Shown in pieces: positions 6,788 to 14,119 of a stretch of 25,567 bases of DNA. The stretch is taken from assembly GCA_030637775.1 (NCBI GenBank), contig DAOWFY010000097.1, positions 1-25,567 of the forward strand, written 5' to 3'. The stretch comes from a bacterium (GTDB lineage: Bacteria > Ratteibacteria > UBA8468). Position numbers and translations under genes: made by a program. Each line of letters opens with the position of its first letter. The first letter of the stretch is position 1. A model generated the notes under the pieces. The model was not told the origin of the DNA and searched no databases. It was given only the letters and a program-made list of their open reading frames with translations.

Positions 6788-8671
6788 ATGCCAAGAGGAG
6801 AGGAGTGGGGTAGAATCTTAATAGAAGAGAAGCTTATTATTCCCGAGCAACTTCAGAAGGCATTGGCTGCGGCCAGGAAGACTGAGCAACCCTTAGAAGA
6901 GGCTCTGGTTGACCTTGGTTTTCTTACCAAGGAGGAGGTCTATTCCTTCATTGCTAAAGAGAGTGGGATTCCTTACCTTGACCTTTCTAACTATATTGTT
7001 GACCCAGAGGTTGTCAAGCTTATCCCGGAGGAGCTCGTCACTAAGTACACACTTTTTCCCATCTTTAAGATTGGTAATACCTTAACTGTAGCTATGTCCG
7101 ACCCCACAAACTTCCTTGCTCTTGACGAAGTAAAGATGGAATCTAATTGTGAGATTGAAGCCTGTGTCAGTAGCATCTCGGATATTAAGATGGCCATTGA
7201 ACAAAGTTATGAAACTACCAGTTCTATGGAGATTCTCATCAAGAGTATGGGTAAAGAGGAGGCAACGGGAGTAGGGGCTATAGCCGATATCAGCGGAGAA
7301 GCCCCGATTACCAAGTTGGTTGATCTCATTATTGCCCAGGCGGCGCGAGATAGAGCCAGTGATATCCATATTGAACCGGATGAAGATATCCTGCGCATCC
7401 GCTTCAGAATTGACGGTGTTCTTTATGAAATTCCTTCTCCTCCCAAGCATTCAGAGCTAGCCATCATTTCCCGCATCAAGGTTCTTTCGTCTCTTGATAT
7501 TGCTACCACCAGAATCCCTCAGGATGGTCATATCAAGACAAGTGTAGATGGTAAAGAAATAGATATTCGTGTCTCCACCATTCCTACTGTCTATGGGGAA
7601 AATCTGGTTTTGCGGCTTCTTTCGGCTTCTAGTGCCCTCTTTAGATTGGAGCAACTCGGATTTTCTGCCGATGCTTTAGAGAAGTTTGAAGAGATGATTT
7701 CCAGACCCTGGGGTATTATTCTGTCTACCGGGCCAACCGGCAGTGGCAAGACTACTACACTGTATGCCTCATTGAACCGTATTAACAGTATGGAGAAGAA
7801 TATTATCACCATTGAGGATCCGGTGGAGTATCATTTAGATCTTATCAGGCAGATTCAGGTAGCCCCTAAGGTTGGACTCACCTTTGCTACTGGATTGCGC
7901 TCTATCGTGCGTCAGGACCCGGATATCGTTATGGTAGGAGAAATCAGGGATTTAGAGGCGGCCGATATCTCTATTCAAGCCGCCCTTACCGGACATCTTG
8001 TTTTCTCAACCTTACATACCAATGATGCTCCCAGTTCAGTAATTCGACTGGTAGATATGGGGGTGGCTCCATTTCTGATTGCCGGTTCCTTTACCGGAGT
8101 TATTGCCCAGAGGCTGGTGCGAAAAATCTGCGCCAAATGTAAGGAGAGCTATAAACCAAGCAAAGCCCTTTTGAGTAGTTTAGAGATACAGAAGAAGGAT
8201 GTTTCATTCTCTCGGGGAAAGGGATGTCGTTTCTGCAAAGGAACTGGCTACAAAGGCAGAGTTGCTCTATTTGAATTGATGCTAATGTCGGATAAGATTC
8301 GAGATTTAATTACGGCCAATGCTCCCGTTACTGCTCTCAGAAAACAGGCGGAGAAGGAAGGAATGAAGGGTTTAAAGGAGGATGGTCTGGGCAAGGCTTT
8401 GGCTGGCATTACCTCTATAGAGGAGGTAGCGAGAGTTACTGAAGCTAGAATTGATATTGGTAGGAAAGAGGAAATTCCTCTTGAGAAGAAAATTGCTGCT
8501 CAGAAAGAAGAAAAAGTAGGGGTTGCCCCCCTGCCCCTGATTAAATCAGGGGTAATCAGGGGTATCCAACCCGAGAAAGCTGATGACGCAAGAGCCCCCT
8601 CTTTTGTAAGTAAGACCATGGATCTCCGCGAATATCGGGAAAAAATAGCCAACTGGCTCGCAAAAAAATAA
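6788..8671 (+). CDS. pilB: type IV pilus assembly ATPase PilB (GspE family)
   Basis: Hexameric cytoplasmic ATPase that powers pilus extension. The N-terminal GspE-N/MshEN-like region covers residues about 1-140. Walker A is GPTGSGKT (315-322), the Asp-box region TIEDPVEY, Walker B VRQDPDIVMVGEIRD and the His box TGHLVFSTLHTND (401-413). A tetracysteine zinc site is present (Cys448, Cys451, Cys480, Cys483). The protein has 627 residues; PilB proteins are usually about 560-570. The surplus is a tail of about 70 residues after 555, partly encoded by a palindromic repeat (8534-8552) and ending in a charged DLREYREKIANWLAKK. The N-terminal motif reads EWGRILIEEKLIIPEQLQKAL, lacking the Arg of c-di-GMP-binding MshEN domains, so direct c-di-GMP binding is doubtful. 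GGGGGAG precedes ATG. It could also be a T2SS GspE; PilM/N/O/P neighbours favour PilB. Confidence 0.95.
   Translation: MPRGEEWGRILIEEKLIIPEQLQKALAAARKTEQPLEEALVDLGFLTKEEVYSFIAKESGIPYLDLSNYIVDPEVVKLIPEELVTKYTLFPIFKIGNTLTVAMSDPTNFLALDEVKMESNCEIEACVSSISDIKMAIEQSYETTSSMEILIKSMGKEEATGVGAIADISGEAPITKLVDLIIAQAARDRASDIHIEPDEDILRIRFRIDGVLYEIPSPPKHSELAIISRIKVLSSLDIATTRIPQDGHIKTSVDGKEIDIRVSTIPTVYGENLVLRLLSASSALFRLEQLGFSADALEKFEEMISRPWGIILSTGPTGSGKTTTLYASLNRINSMEKNIITIEDPVEYHLDLIRQIQVAPKVGLTFATGLRSIVRQDPDIVMVGEIRDLEAADISIQAALTGHLVFSTLHTNDAPSSVIRLVDMGVAPFLIAGSFTGVIAQRLVRKICAKCKESYKPSKALLSSLEIQKKDVSFSRGKGCRFCKGTGYKGRVALFELMLMSDKIRDLITANAPVTALRKQAEKEGMKGLKEDGLGKALAGITSIEEVARVTEARIDIGRKEEIPLEKKIAAQKEEKVGVAPLPLIKSGVIRGIQPEKADDARAPSFVSKTMDLREYREKIANWLAKK
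8534..8560. repeat. palindromic repeat translated inside the 3' end of pilB
   Basis: CCCCTGATT-A-AATCAGGGG (8534-8552), followed by a second TAATCAGGGG. It is in frame and encodes PLIKSGVIRGI in the PilB tail, outside all conserved domains. It is flanked by C-rich gttgccccc, suggesting the full repeat is longer. Confidence 0.65.
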
Positions 8672-9015
8672 GGGAGGCAAGGAAGTTTCCTCCAGCGGGT
8701 CTCCTCAGCTATCGCTTCGTCGGTCAGGGTGCTCACTGTCTCGCACCCAATGCTGTCTCGTGCTCCTTATTCATCGCACAGCATTCGCTCGCAGTGATGT
8801 TCTCCCCTCTGGGGAGACACAGAGGGGACCGAGTTGCTTTAGTGTTTAAAACACTAATGAGAGGACTATTTCTGGAGGCGTGCCTTGTTAGCGACGAGCG
8901 GGCATGGTGTCCTCCGTAGCATTGGCGTAGGAGGACGAGCGAGGAGCAACGAGAGTGCAGTTTGCCTCGCTGGGGCAAACAAACGTGCCGCTGAAGAAGA
9001 TAGTCCGAACATATC
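8672..9015. other. 344-bp gene-free spacer made of successive hairpins
   Basis: No credible gene on either strand. Visibly richer in G+C than its neighbours. Consecutive inverted repeats: GGGTGC/GCACCC (8727-8748), AATGCTGT/ACAGCATT (8749-8785), TCTCCCC/GGGGAGA (8801-8817), TTAGTGTTT/AAACACTAA (8839-8857), TCCTCC/GGAGGA (8910-8935) and GTTTGCC/GGCAAAC (8960-8980), plus a weaker GGAGG/CCTCC directly after pilB. It runs from the pilB stop up to the ATG of the following ATPase gene, which lacks a clear Shine-Dalgarno. It could be a structured RNA leader, a stack of inserted repeats, or both. Confidence 0.6.
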
Positions 9016-9828
9016 ATGTATGAAGAATACTGGGAGTTGAGGGAGAAACCGTTTAGAAATACTCCAGATCCTCGTTTCCTTTACCATTCCTCCCAGCACG
9101 AGGATGCCCTGATGAAGCTTATCTATACTATTAATGAGGGGATGGGGGCGGGAATGATGACCGGCGTCTTTGGCTGTGGAAAGACCCTTTTAGGAAGAGC
9201 CCTTCTTAAGGATTTAGGGCCGGAGAAGTATAAGGTAGCCTTCATCACCAATCCTGTAGTTTCCTCTACTGAGCTCTTAAGGGCGATTGTCAGGAATTTA
9301 AAGGCTGCCTCATTGCCAACAAAACAGACAGAATTGCTCGCCGACCCCCTTTTGGAGAACCTTAATGAAATCTTTATGAATAACCTGCGGGATGGCAAGG
9401 AGACGGTTATAATAATTGATGAAGCTCATTCCATTCAGGATGAAAAAATTTTTGAGGAATTAAGGCTGCTTTTGAATTTCCAATTGGAGGATAGGTTTCT
9501 CTTTACCCTTCTTCTTTTCGGCCAGCCGGAACTAAAGGAGAAAGTGGCTAATCTGAAGCAATTGGAGCAAAGGATTGCCATCCGCTGCCACCTCGACCGA
9601 CTAAATGAGGAGGATACGGAAAAGTATATCCTTCACCGCTTGAAGGTAGCCGGAAAGGCAGAATCCATTTTTACCAAGGAAGCAATAAAATTAATCTTTG
9701 AGCAAACAGGAGGAATTCCCAGGCGAATCAACCATCTCTGCGATCTTTGTCTTTTGACCGGATATGGAAAAAGGGTAAAGGAGATTGATGAGAAGTTACT
9801 CAAGGAAGCCGCAGAAAAATTTGCATAA
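9016..9828 (+). CDS. ExeA/GspA-type AAA ATPase
   Basis: A 270-residue AAA ATPase of the ExeA/GspA/MSHA-associated type. It opens with MYEEYWELREKPFRNTPDP, the typical family start, then Walker A GVFGCGKT (50-57), Walker B VIIIDEAH (131-138), the sensor segment LLLFGQPEL and GGIPRRINHLCDLCL. ExeA homologues help assemble secretins or act at the inner membrane through a C-terminal peptidoglycan-binding region. This copy ends after the ATPase/lid region, with no transmembrane helix or peptidoglycan domain, so it is a short cytoplasmic form. It lies between pilB and pilC, 3 nt before the pilC ATG, suggesting a role in assembling or positioning the pilus machine (inference). The upstream 344-bp hairpin spacer gives no obvious ribosome site. 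Confidence 0.88.
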   Translation: MYEEYWELREKPFRNTPDPRFLYHSSQHEDALMKLIYTINEGMGAGMMTGVFGCGKTLLGRALLKDLGPEKYKVAFITNPVVSSTELLRAIVRNLKAASLPTKQTELLADPLLENLNEIFMNNLRDGKETVIIIDEAHSIQDEKIFEELRLLLNFQLEDRFLFTLLLFGQPELKEKVANLKQLEQRIAIRCHLDRLNEEDTEKYILHRLKVAGKAESIFTKEAIKLIFEQTGGIPRRINHLCDLCLLTGYGKRVKEIDEKLLKEAAEKFA

Positions 9829-9831
9829 ACG

Positions 9832-11040
9832 ATGCCTACCTATAAATATCGTGTGCGGGACAGTTCCGGTAAGATTGTGACCGGAACGGTAGAGGCAGTT
9901 ACAGAGAGCGCCGCCATCAGCAACCTTGATGCTAGCGGGTATCTTCCCATCTCGGTAAGCTTACTCAAAGAAAAAAAATCGCTCTCCTTCTTGAAGGCAA
10001 GGATTAAGCCACGTGATTTAGTAATTTTTACAAGGCAACTGGCGACCATTGTGCGCTCCAGCATCCCAATTCTCTCCGGTCTTACCGCCCTTTCTGCCCA
10101 GACAGAGAATGAAGAGTTGCGCCGGATTCTTTCCGGAGTGAAAGCCAATGTAGAAGCAGGGTTAACCCTTTCCTCCGCGTTTGCTAAGTATCCTGATGTT
10201 TTTCCCGAACTCTATATTTCTACCATTAGGGCTGGAGAAACCGGAGGGGTGCTGGCTAAGATTCTGGAGAAGTTAGCTGAACTCTTAGAACATGAGGCAG
10301 AAACTGCTGCCAACCTGAAGTCTGCAGTGAGGTATCCGGTTAGCGTTATTGTTGCTCTTGTTTCTGCTTTCCTCTTCTTAACCGCGTTTATCATCCCCAA
10401 GTTTAGCTCTATTTACGCTTCTGCCGGCAGTGCCCTACCCTTACCCACAAGAATGTTGATTCTTCTTTCTGATATCCTGCGGCGCTACTGGTATCTTCTT
10501 ATCATCGGGATTTTCTTTATTATTTGGAGTCTCAGACGTTATATCAAAACAAAAAAGGGTCAATGGCAATGGGATGGTCTGAAACTAAAGATTCCAATCT
10601 TTGGACCTTTATTTATTAAGATGGCAATGAGTAGATTTGCCCAGATGCTTTCCACCTTAGACCAAAGTGGCCTTCCCATTCTCCGCACATTGGAGGTTGT
10701 CTCTAAAACGATTGGCAATGTAGTTATCGCAAAGGAGTTAGAAATGGTGAGAGAGAGTATTGAGGAGGGAAAAAGTTTAGCTGATCCACTTTTGGAAAGC
10801 AAACTCTTCCCGCCTTTAGTAAGCCATATGGTGGCCATTGGCGAGAGGTCCGGGACAATGGATGCACTACTTGACGATATCCAGCACTACTATGATACTG
10901 AGGTAAACAGCACAATTAAAAATCTCACCACTTTGATTGAGCCACTCCTAACTGTCGGCTTAGGAATAGCGGTTCTTTTTCTTGCTCTTGCGATGTTTCT
11001 GCCAATGTGGAATCTCATCAGTGTCTTCAAAGGAGGATAA
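9832..11040 (+). CDS. pilC: type IV pilus platform protein PilC (GspF family)
   Basis: Inner-membrane platform that couples the PilB motor to pilin insertion. The 402-residue length is normal for the family. The N-terminal segment MPTYKYRVRDSSGKIVTGTVEA is the classic family start. Two repeated T2SF domains follow: the first around FTRQLATIVRSSIPILSGL with LYISTIRAGETGG, the second around MSRFAQMLSTLDQSGLPILRTL with VSHMVAIGERSGTMD. Three hydrophobic helices are visible (about 163-190, 220-240 and the C-terminal 370-395). The gene starts 3 nt after the ExeA-like gene without its own Shine-Dalgarno, so translation is probably coupled. Its last codons (aaa gga gga taa) form a Shine-Dalgarno for the following small ORF. 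Confidence 0.96.
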   Translation: MPTYKYRVRDSSGKIVTGTVEAVTESAAISNLDASGYLPISVSLLKEKKSLSFLKARIKPRDLVIFTRQLATIVRSSIPILSGLTALSAQTENEELRRILSGVKANVEAGLTLSSAFAKYPDVFPELYISTIRAGETGGVLAKILEKLAELLEHEAETAANLKSAVRYPVSVIVALVSAFLFLTAFIIPKFSSIYASAGSALPLPTRMLILLSDILRRYWYLLIIGIFFIIWSLRRYIKTKKGQWQWDGLKLKIPIFGPLFIKMAMSRFAQMLSTLDQSGLPILRTLEVVSKTIGNVVIAKELEMVRESIEEGKSLADPLLESKLFPPLVSHMVAIGERSGTMDALLDDIQHYYDTEVNSTIKNLTTLIEPLLTVGLGIAVLFLALAMFLPMWNLISVFKGG

Positions 11041-11042
11041 TA

Positions 11043-11126
11043 ATGGGAACCCGCACTACGCAAGGGATTTCAGATGAAGTGGCGAAAAGGTTGTTTGACA
11101 AAAGGATAAATTTGAGGTATAACTAA
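11043..11126 (+). CDS. possible 27-residue small protein after pilC
   Basis: Begins with an ATG 2 nt after the pilC stop, with AGGAGG (11031-11036) 6 nt upstream inside the last codons of pilC. Encodes MGTRTTQGISDEVAKRLFDK plus seven more residues. The peptide is charged and soluble-looking. Its 3' end overlaps the pilin promoter. The strong ribosome site argues for translation; no homology can be claimed and the reading frame may be fortuitous. Confidence 0.35.
   Translation: MGTRTTQGISDEVAKRLFDKRINLRYN
11095..11123 (+). promoter_or_regulatory. near-consensus promoter of the pilin genes
   Basis: TTGACA (11095-11100), 17 nt, TATAAC (11118-11123). Transcription would start near 11130, giving a leader of about 58 nt before the first pilin ATG. 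A dedicated strong promoter fits the high expression expected of a major pilin. Confidence 0.75.
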
Positions 11127-11145
11127 ATATGAAAGGAGAAATTCT

Positions 11146-11184
11146 ATGAACGGAGTGAGTTGCCATTATAAAAAAAGGAGGTGA
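11146..11184 (+). CDS. possible 12-residue leader peptide before the pilin gene
   Basis: ATG with AAAGGAG (11132-11138) 7 nt upstream. Encodes MNGVSCHYKKRR and stops at TGA 11182-11184. The last two codons (AGG AGG) are themselves the Shine-Dalgarno of the pilin gene, whose ATG follows the stop by 3 nt. Translation of the leader would place a ribosome on the pilin ribosome site. A still shorter frame (ATG 11129, six codons) overlaps its start. Speculative but well formed. Confidence 0.35.
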   Translation: MNGVSCHYKKRR

Positions 11185-11187
11185 GAA

Positions 11188-11589
11188 ATGAAGAAGTTTC
11201 TGAAGGAGCAGCGAGGCTTTACGCTTATTGAGTTGATTATGGTGATTGTCATCCTGGGTATTTTGGCCGCGGTGGCGATTCCTACCTATGTCAACCTTAA
11301 ATCTAAAGCGCAAGAAGCAGCAGAAGAGGGAGTTGTTGGAGGCGTAAGAGCTGCGATTTCTGTCTATTATGCCAGTACGGCTGCAGGCGGAACCGCTGCC
11401 TACCCTACCAACCTTGATAGTGTATCAGATACCGCTGACGCAGATAAAGACAACGCTTACTTTGATACGATTTTGCAGACAGGAATTACCTCGGAGTGGA
11501 CAAAGTCTGGCGATAGAGACGGCTATGTGGGTCCGAACAGTGGTTACTATAAATGGAACAGCACCACGGGGAAATTTTTAGAACAGTAA
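11188..11589 (+). CDS. type IV pilin / GspG-like major pilin, copy 1
   Basis: A 133-residue prepilin. Short basic leader MKKFLKEQRG, then the prepilin peptidase site G10|F and the hydrophobic helix FTLIELIMVIVILGILAAVA with Glu5 of the mature protein. The globular part is short and ends SGDRDGYVGPNSGYYKWN...FLEQ without a cysteine pair. Strong AAGGAGG Shine-Dalgarno and its own near-consensus promoter fit a highly made fibre subunit. The second gene at 11672 differs at about 13 positions by eye. GspG-like size and sequence leave open a pseudopilus role, but the PilB/C/M/N/O/P/Q context favours a pilus. Likely glycosylation target of the two membrane proteins downstream (inference). Confidence 0.93.
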   Translation: MKKFLKEQRGFTLIELIMVIVILGILAAVAIPTYVNLKSKAQEAAEEGVVGGVRAAISVYYASTAAGGTAAYPTNLDSVSDTADADKDNAYFDTILQTGITSEWTKSGDRDGYVGPNSGYYKWNSTTGKFLEQ

Positions 11590-11612
11590 GGATAAAATAT
11601 ACATAGCTGTGA

Positions 11613-11636
11613 AAAGGAAGTGTTGGTACTTCCTTT
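11613..11636 (+). terminator. hairpin after first pilin gene, possible attenuator
   Basis: AAAGGAAGT (11613-11621), loop GTTGGT, ACTTCCTTT (11628-11636), followed by TCTTCTT. A 9-bp stem with a weakly T-rich tail. A longer counterpart follows the second pilin gene. It may be a partial terminator or a 3' stabiliser that keeps pilin mRNA in excess of distal genes. Confidence 0.45.
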
Positions 11637-11671
11637 CTTCTTGGTGAATGAAATATCGGGGAGAGTGAGAA

Positions 11672-12073
11672 ATGAAGAAGTTTCTGAAGGATAAGAGAGG
11701 CTTTACGCTTATTGAGTTGATTATGGTAATTGTCATCCTGGGTATTTTGGCCGCGGTGGCAGTTCCTACCTATGTCAACCTTAAATCTAAAGCGCAAGAG
11801 GCAGCAGAGCAAGGAGTTGTTGGAGGGGTAAGAGCCGGGATTTCTGTCTATTATGCCAGTACGGCTGTTGGCGGGACCGCTTCCTACCCTACCAACCTTG
11901 ATGATGTGACAGATACCGCTTCCGCAGACAAAGACAACCCTTACTTTGATAAGATTTTGCAAACAGGAATTACCTCAGAGTGGACAAAGTCTGGCGATAG
12001 AGACGGCTATGTAGGTCCGAACAGTGGTTACTTTAAATGGAACAGCACCACGGGGAAATTTTTAGAACAGTAA
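11672..12073 (+). CDS. type IV pilin / GspG-like major pilin, copy 2
   Basis: A 133-residue prepilin, nearly the same as copy 1: same leader length, G10|F cleavage site, IELIMVIVILGILAAVAVP helix and identical last block (GFLEQ-type ending KFLEQ). Differences cluster in the middle of the globular domain (for example LDDVTDTASADKDNPYFDK against LDSVSDTADADKDNAYFDT), the region expected to face outward. Start sites are 484 bp apart and the downstream hairpin is also duplicated, so the unit of duplication is gene plus hairpin. A GGGGAGAGTGAG region precedes ATG; it is a weaker ribosome site than that of copy 1. Two co-expressed variants may form a mixed fibre, or one may be specialised. Confidence 0.93.
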   Translation: MKKFLKDKRGFTLIELIMVIVILGILAAVAVPTYVNLKSKAQEAAEQGVVGGVRAGISVYYASTAVGGTASYPTNLDDVTDTASADKDNPYFDKILQTGITSEWTKSGDRDGYVGPNSGYFKWNSTTGKFLEQ

Positions 12074-12100
12074 GGATAAGATGTGTAACTATCTGTGAGA

Positions 12101-12139
12101 AGGAAGAAAGGGAAAGTGGTGAGTCTTCCCTTTCTTCCT
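12101..12139 (+). terminator. long hairpin after second pilin gene
   Basis: AGGAAGAAAGGGAA (12101-12114), 11-nt loop, TTCCCTTTCTTCCT (12126-12139): a 14-bp perfect stem. It has no U-tract; instead gagga and the ATG of the next gene (12145) follow at once, so the hairpin may restrict translation or transcription of the downstream glycosylation genes relative to the pilins. Confidence 0.5.
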
Positions 12140-12144
12140 GAGGA

Positions 12145-14118
12145 ATGAAATTCCATGATACTATAATTGAATTTTCTTTGCTCCTTCTCCTCCTTCTTGC
12201 CCCTTTCCATTATGGCGGTGGAGTTACGATTAGACCTCTTACCACCATAACAGTTCTTTCTCTTTCCCTCCTTTTAATCTGGTCTTTCAAAGGGATTAAA
12301 AAAGGCTCTTTTACTTTTTTCCCTACTCCATTAAATCTTCCCCTCCTTATCTTTCTTTTTCTTTCGCTTTTTTCCGTCTCCTATTCCATTGATAGATTTA
12401 TTACTCTTTATGGAGTTGTTTGTCTCTTTAATTTTGCCGTTTTCTTTTTCATCGTTATTAATACATTCTCATCAACTAAAGAAATAAAAAGTATTTTGCG
12501 GATTATCATTATTTTAGCAACCCTTCTTTCTCTCCTGGGACTCTTCCAATATTTTACAAACACTACTCCCTTTCCCTTTTGTAGCAGAGGGAGAGCTTAC
12601 AGCATCTTTATTACCCCCAATACCTTTGCCGCCTATCTTAATTTAATTCTTCCTCTTCTCTTCATTTTTTTCTTTATCTCTGAAAAAAAGAAATTCCTTT
12701 TGACGATAATCTTAGTGAACTGGCTTGCTTTTCTTGCTACCCAGTCAAGAAGCGGCTACATTTCTCTTTTTCTTTCTCTTCTCATTATTCTTCCTTTTTT
12801 AATAAGAAAAAGAAAAGATTTGCCAGGGTTTTCCTTTCGTTTTTTTATTCTTTTCTTCGCTCTTTTAATTTCAACAATTTTCTTCTTTCTTCAAAGCAGC
12901 ATCTTTATGAGAAAGGACTCTGTCCCAATCGCTATAGAAAGGAGTAAGGCTATCGTTAGTCCTTTTGAGGCTTCTTCTGCGCAGGCACGTCTTAAGTTCT
13001 ATAAGAGTGCGATTAAGGTTATTAAAAAATACCCTTTTTCCGGAACCGGATTCTATACCTTTCACCTTATCTACCCTTCGGTAAAGGACCCCAGTTTTCG
13101 AGGAACAACCCATTTTTATGTCCATAATGATTATCTGCAAATTTTCTCTGAATTGGGGATTTTTGGGCTAATTTCCTTTCTCTCTATAATTTTTCTCTAT
13201 CTTTATTTTAGTTTTTCTCTTTTAAAAAAACTTCCTAACTATCACCCCCTCCCTTCGAGGGAGGGGAAGACAGAGGAGGGGGCGTTTATACTCATTTTAG
13301 GAACTCTTGGTGGCTCCCTTTCCTTCCTTATTCATAGTTTCTTTGAATTTAATTTTTATATTATGGCATTGGCAATGATTCTCTTCTTCTATTTTGCTCT
13401 TTCTTTTATTGTTGCTAAACAAGTCGGTGTCTTAAAAAGTAGGGGTCGGAGAGGAAATTCCTATACAATCAAGATAAAACCTTCTCTCAAAAGACCTCTT
13501 TATTGCCTTGGACTCTTCTCCTTCCTGGTCGTTGCTTTTTTTGTTCTTTGCCCTCTCTTAAGTGAAATCTATACTAATCGTGGCAATGCCTTCTTCAGAA
13601 AGGGAGAATATAAAAAAGCAGAAAAACTATTGAGGAGAGCTCTTTTCTTCTGTCCCCTTGTTTCCAATTACCATACCAATCTTGCTAATACATATAATAT
13701 TCTTGGTAAAAGGGAAAGAGCAGAAGCAGAGTATAAAAAGGGAGTAAATTTAAGCCCTTATCGGGTAAGAAATTGTGCCGATTTTGGGCAATTCTATCTG
13801 GAAAGTCCTTTTGAAGAGGAGAGAGAAAAAAGTATATTTTATCTTAAAAGAGCAACCTTTCTTGACCCAAACTGCGAATTCTATAATTTAAGGTTGGGTA
13901 TTGCCTATAAAAAGTTAAAGAAACCAAAAAAAGCGATAGAACAGTTTCTGAAATATCAGAGATTCCATCCCGAAGACCTGAGGGTAAAGGTTTCTCTGGC
14001 AGAATGCTACCTTTCCTCGGGAAATAAGAAAAAAACTCTCTTTTATCTTCAGGAGGTCTTAAGCAGAAATCCCAAAAATAGAGTTGCTACTTCCTTATTG
14101 GAAAGGATAAGAGATTGA
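12145..14118 (+). CDS. O-antigen ligase-like (Wzy_C) membrane protein with C-terminal TPRs
   Basis: A 657-residue polytopic membrane protein. About ten or more hydrophobic helices run to residue about 420, with a last helix near 455-475, then a soluble TPR region (about 485-655; e.g. YHTNLANTYNILGKRERAEAE, FYNLRLGIAYKKLKKPKKAI). Family marks: TPNTFAAYLNLILP (158-170), TQSRSG (199-204) and the large loop with HFYVHNDYLQIFSELGIFG (323-341). The WaaL/PglL/Wzy family transfers lipid-linked glycans to acceptors or polymerises them. Position directly after two pilins suggests pilin O-glycosylation, as for PilO/PglL-type ligases (inference). A palindromic repeat is translated at residues about 367-380, in a cytoplasmic-type loop. 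GAGGA abuts ATG with no spacing, so translation is probably weak or the start may differ. Confidence 0.85.
   Translation: MKFHDTIIEFSLLLLLLLAPFHYGGGVTIRPLTTITVLSLSLLLIWSFKGIKKGSFTFFPTPLNLPLLIFLFLSLFSVSYSIDRFITLYGVVCLFNFAVFFFIVINTFSSTKEIKSILRIIIILATLLSLLGLFQYFTNTTPFPFCSRGRAYSIFITPNTFAAYLNLILPLLFIFFFISEKKKFLLTIILVNWLAFLATQSRSGYISLFLSLLIILPFLIRKRKDLPGFSFRFFILFFALLISTIFFFLQSSIFMRKDSVPIAIERSKAIVSPFEASSAQARLKFYKSAIKVIKKYPFSGTGFYTFHLIYPSVKDPSFRGTTHFYVHNDYLQIFSELGIFGLISFLSIIFLYLYFSFSLLKKLPNYHPLPSREGKTEEGAFILILGTLGGSLSFLIHSFFEFNFYIMALAMILFFYFALSFIVAKQVGVLKSRGRRGNSYTIKIKPSLKRPLYCLGLFSFLVVAFFVLCPLLSEIYTNRGNAFFRKGEYKKAEKLLRRALFFCPLVSNYHTNLANTYNILGKRERAEAEYKKGVNLSPYRVRNCADFGQFYLESPFEEEREKSIFYLKRATFLDPNCEFYNLRLGIAYKKLKKPKKAIEQFLKYQRFHPEDLRVKVSLAECYLSSGNKKKTLFYLQEVLSRNPKNRVATSLLERIRD
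13246..13281. repeat. palindromic repeat translated inside the ligase-like gene
   Basis: CCCCTCCC (13246-13253), loop ttcga, GGGAGGGG (13259-13266), then gaagacagaggaggggg. In frame, encoding HPLPSREGKTEEGA between two membrane helices. Unlike the surrounding A+T-rich gene in composition. It is a different repeat type from that in pilB, but likewise tolerated inside a coding region. Confidence 0.65.
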
Positions 14119-14119
14119 A

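Noticed and set aside
8733-9017. 94-codon minus-strand ORF in the hairpin spacer
   Set aside because: It arises from palindromic sequence, has no Shine-Dalgarno, and its peptide looks random. The spacer is better described as hairpins.
10560-10838. 92-codon minus-strand ORF inside pilC
   Set aside because: A shadow of a well-conserved gene with no independent evidence.
11041-11187. c-di-GMP (GEMM) riboswitch upstream of the pilin
   Set aside because: I looked for the conserved GEMM core in this leader and in the spacers and did not see it. Only small ORFs and a promoter are visible.
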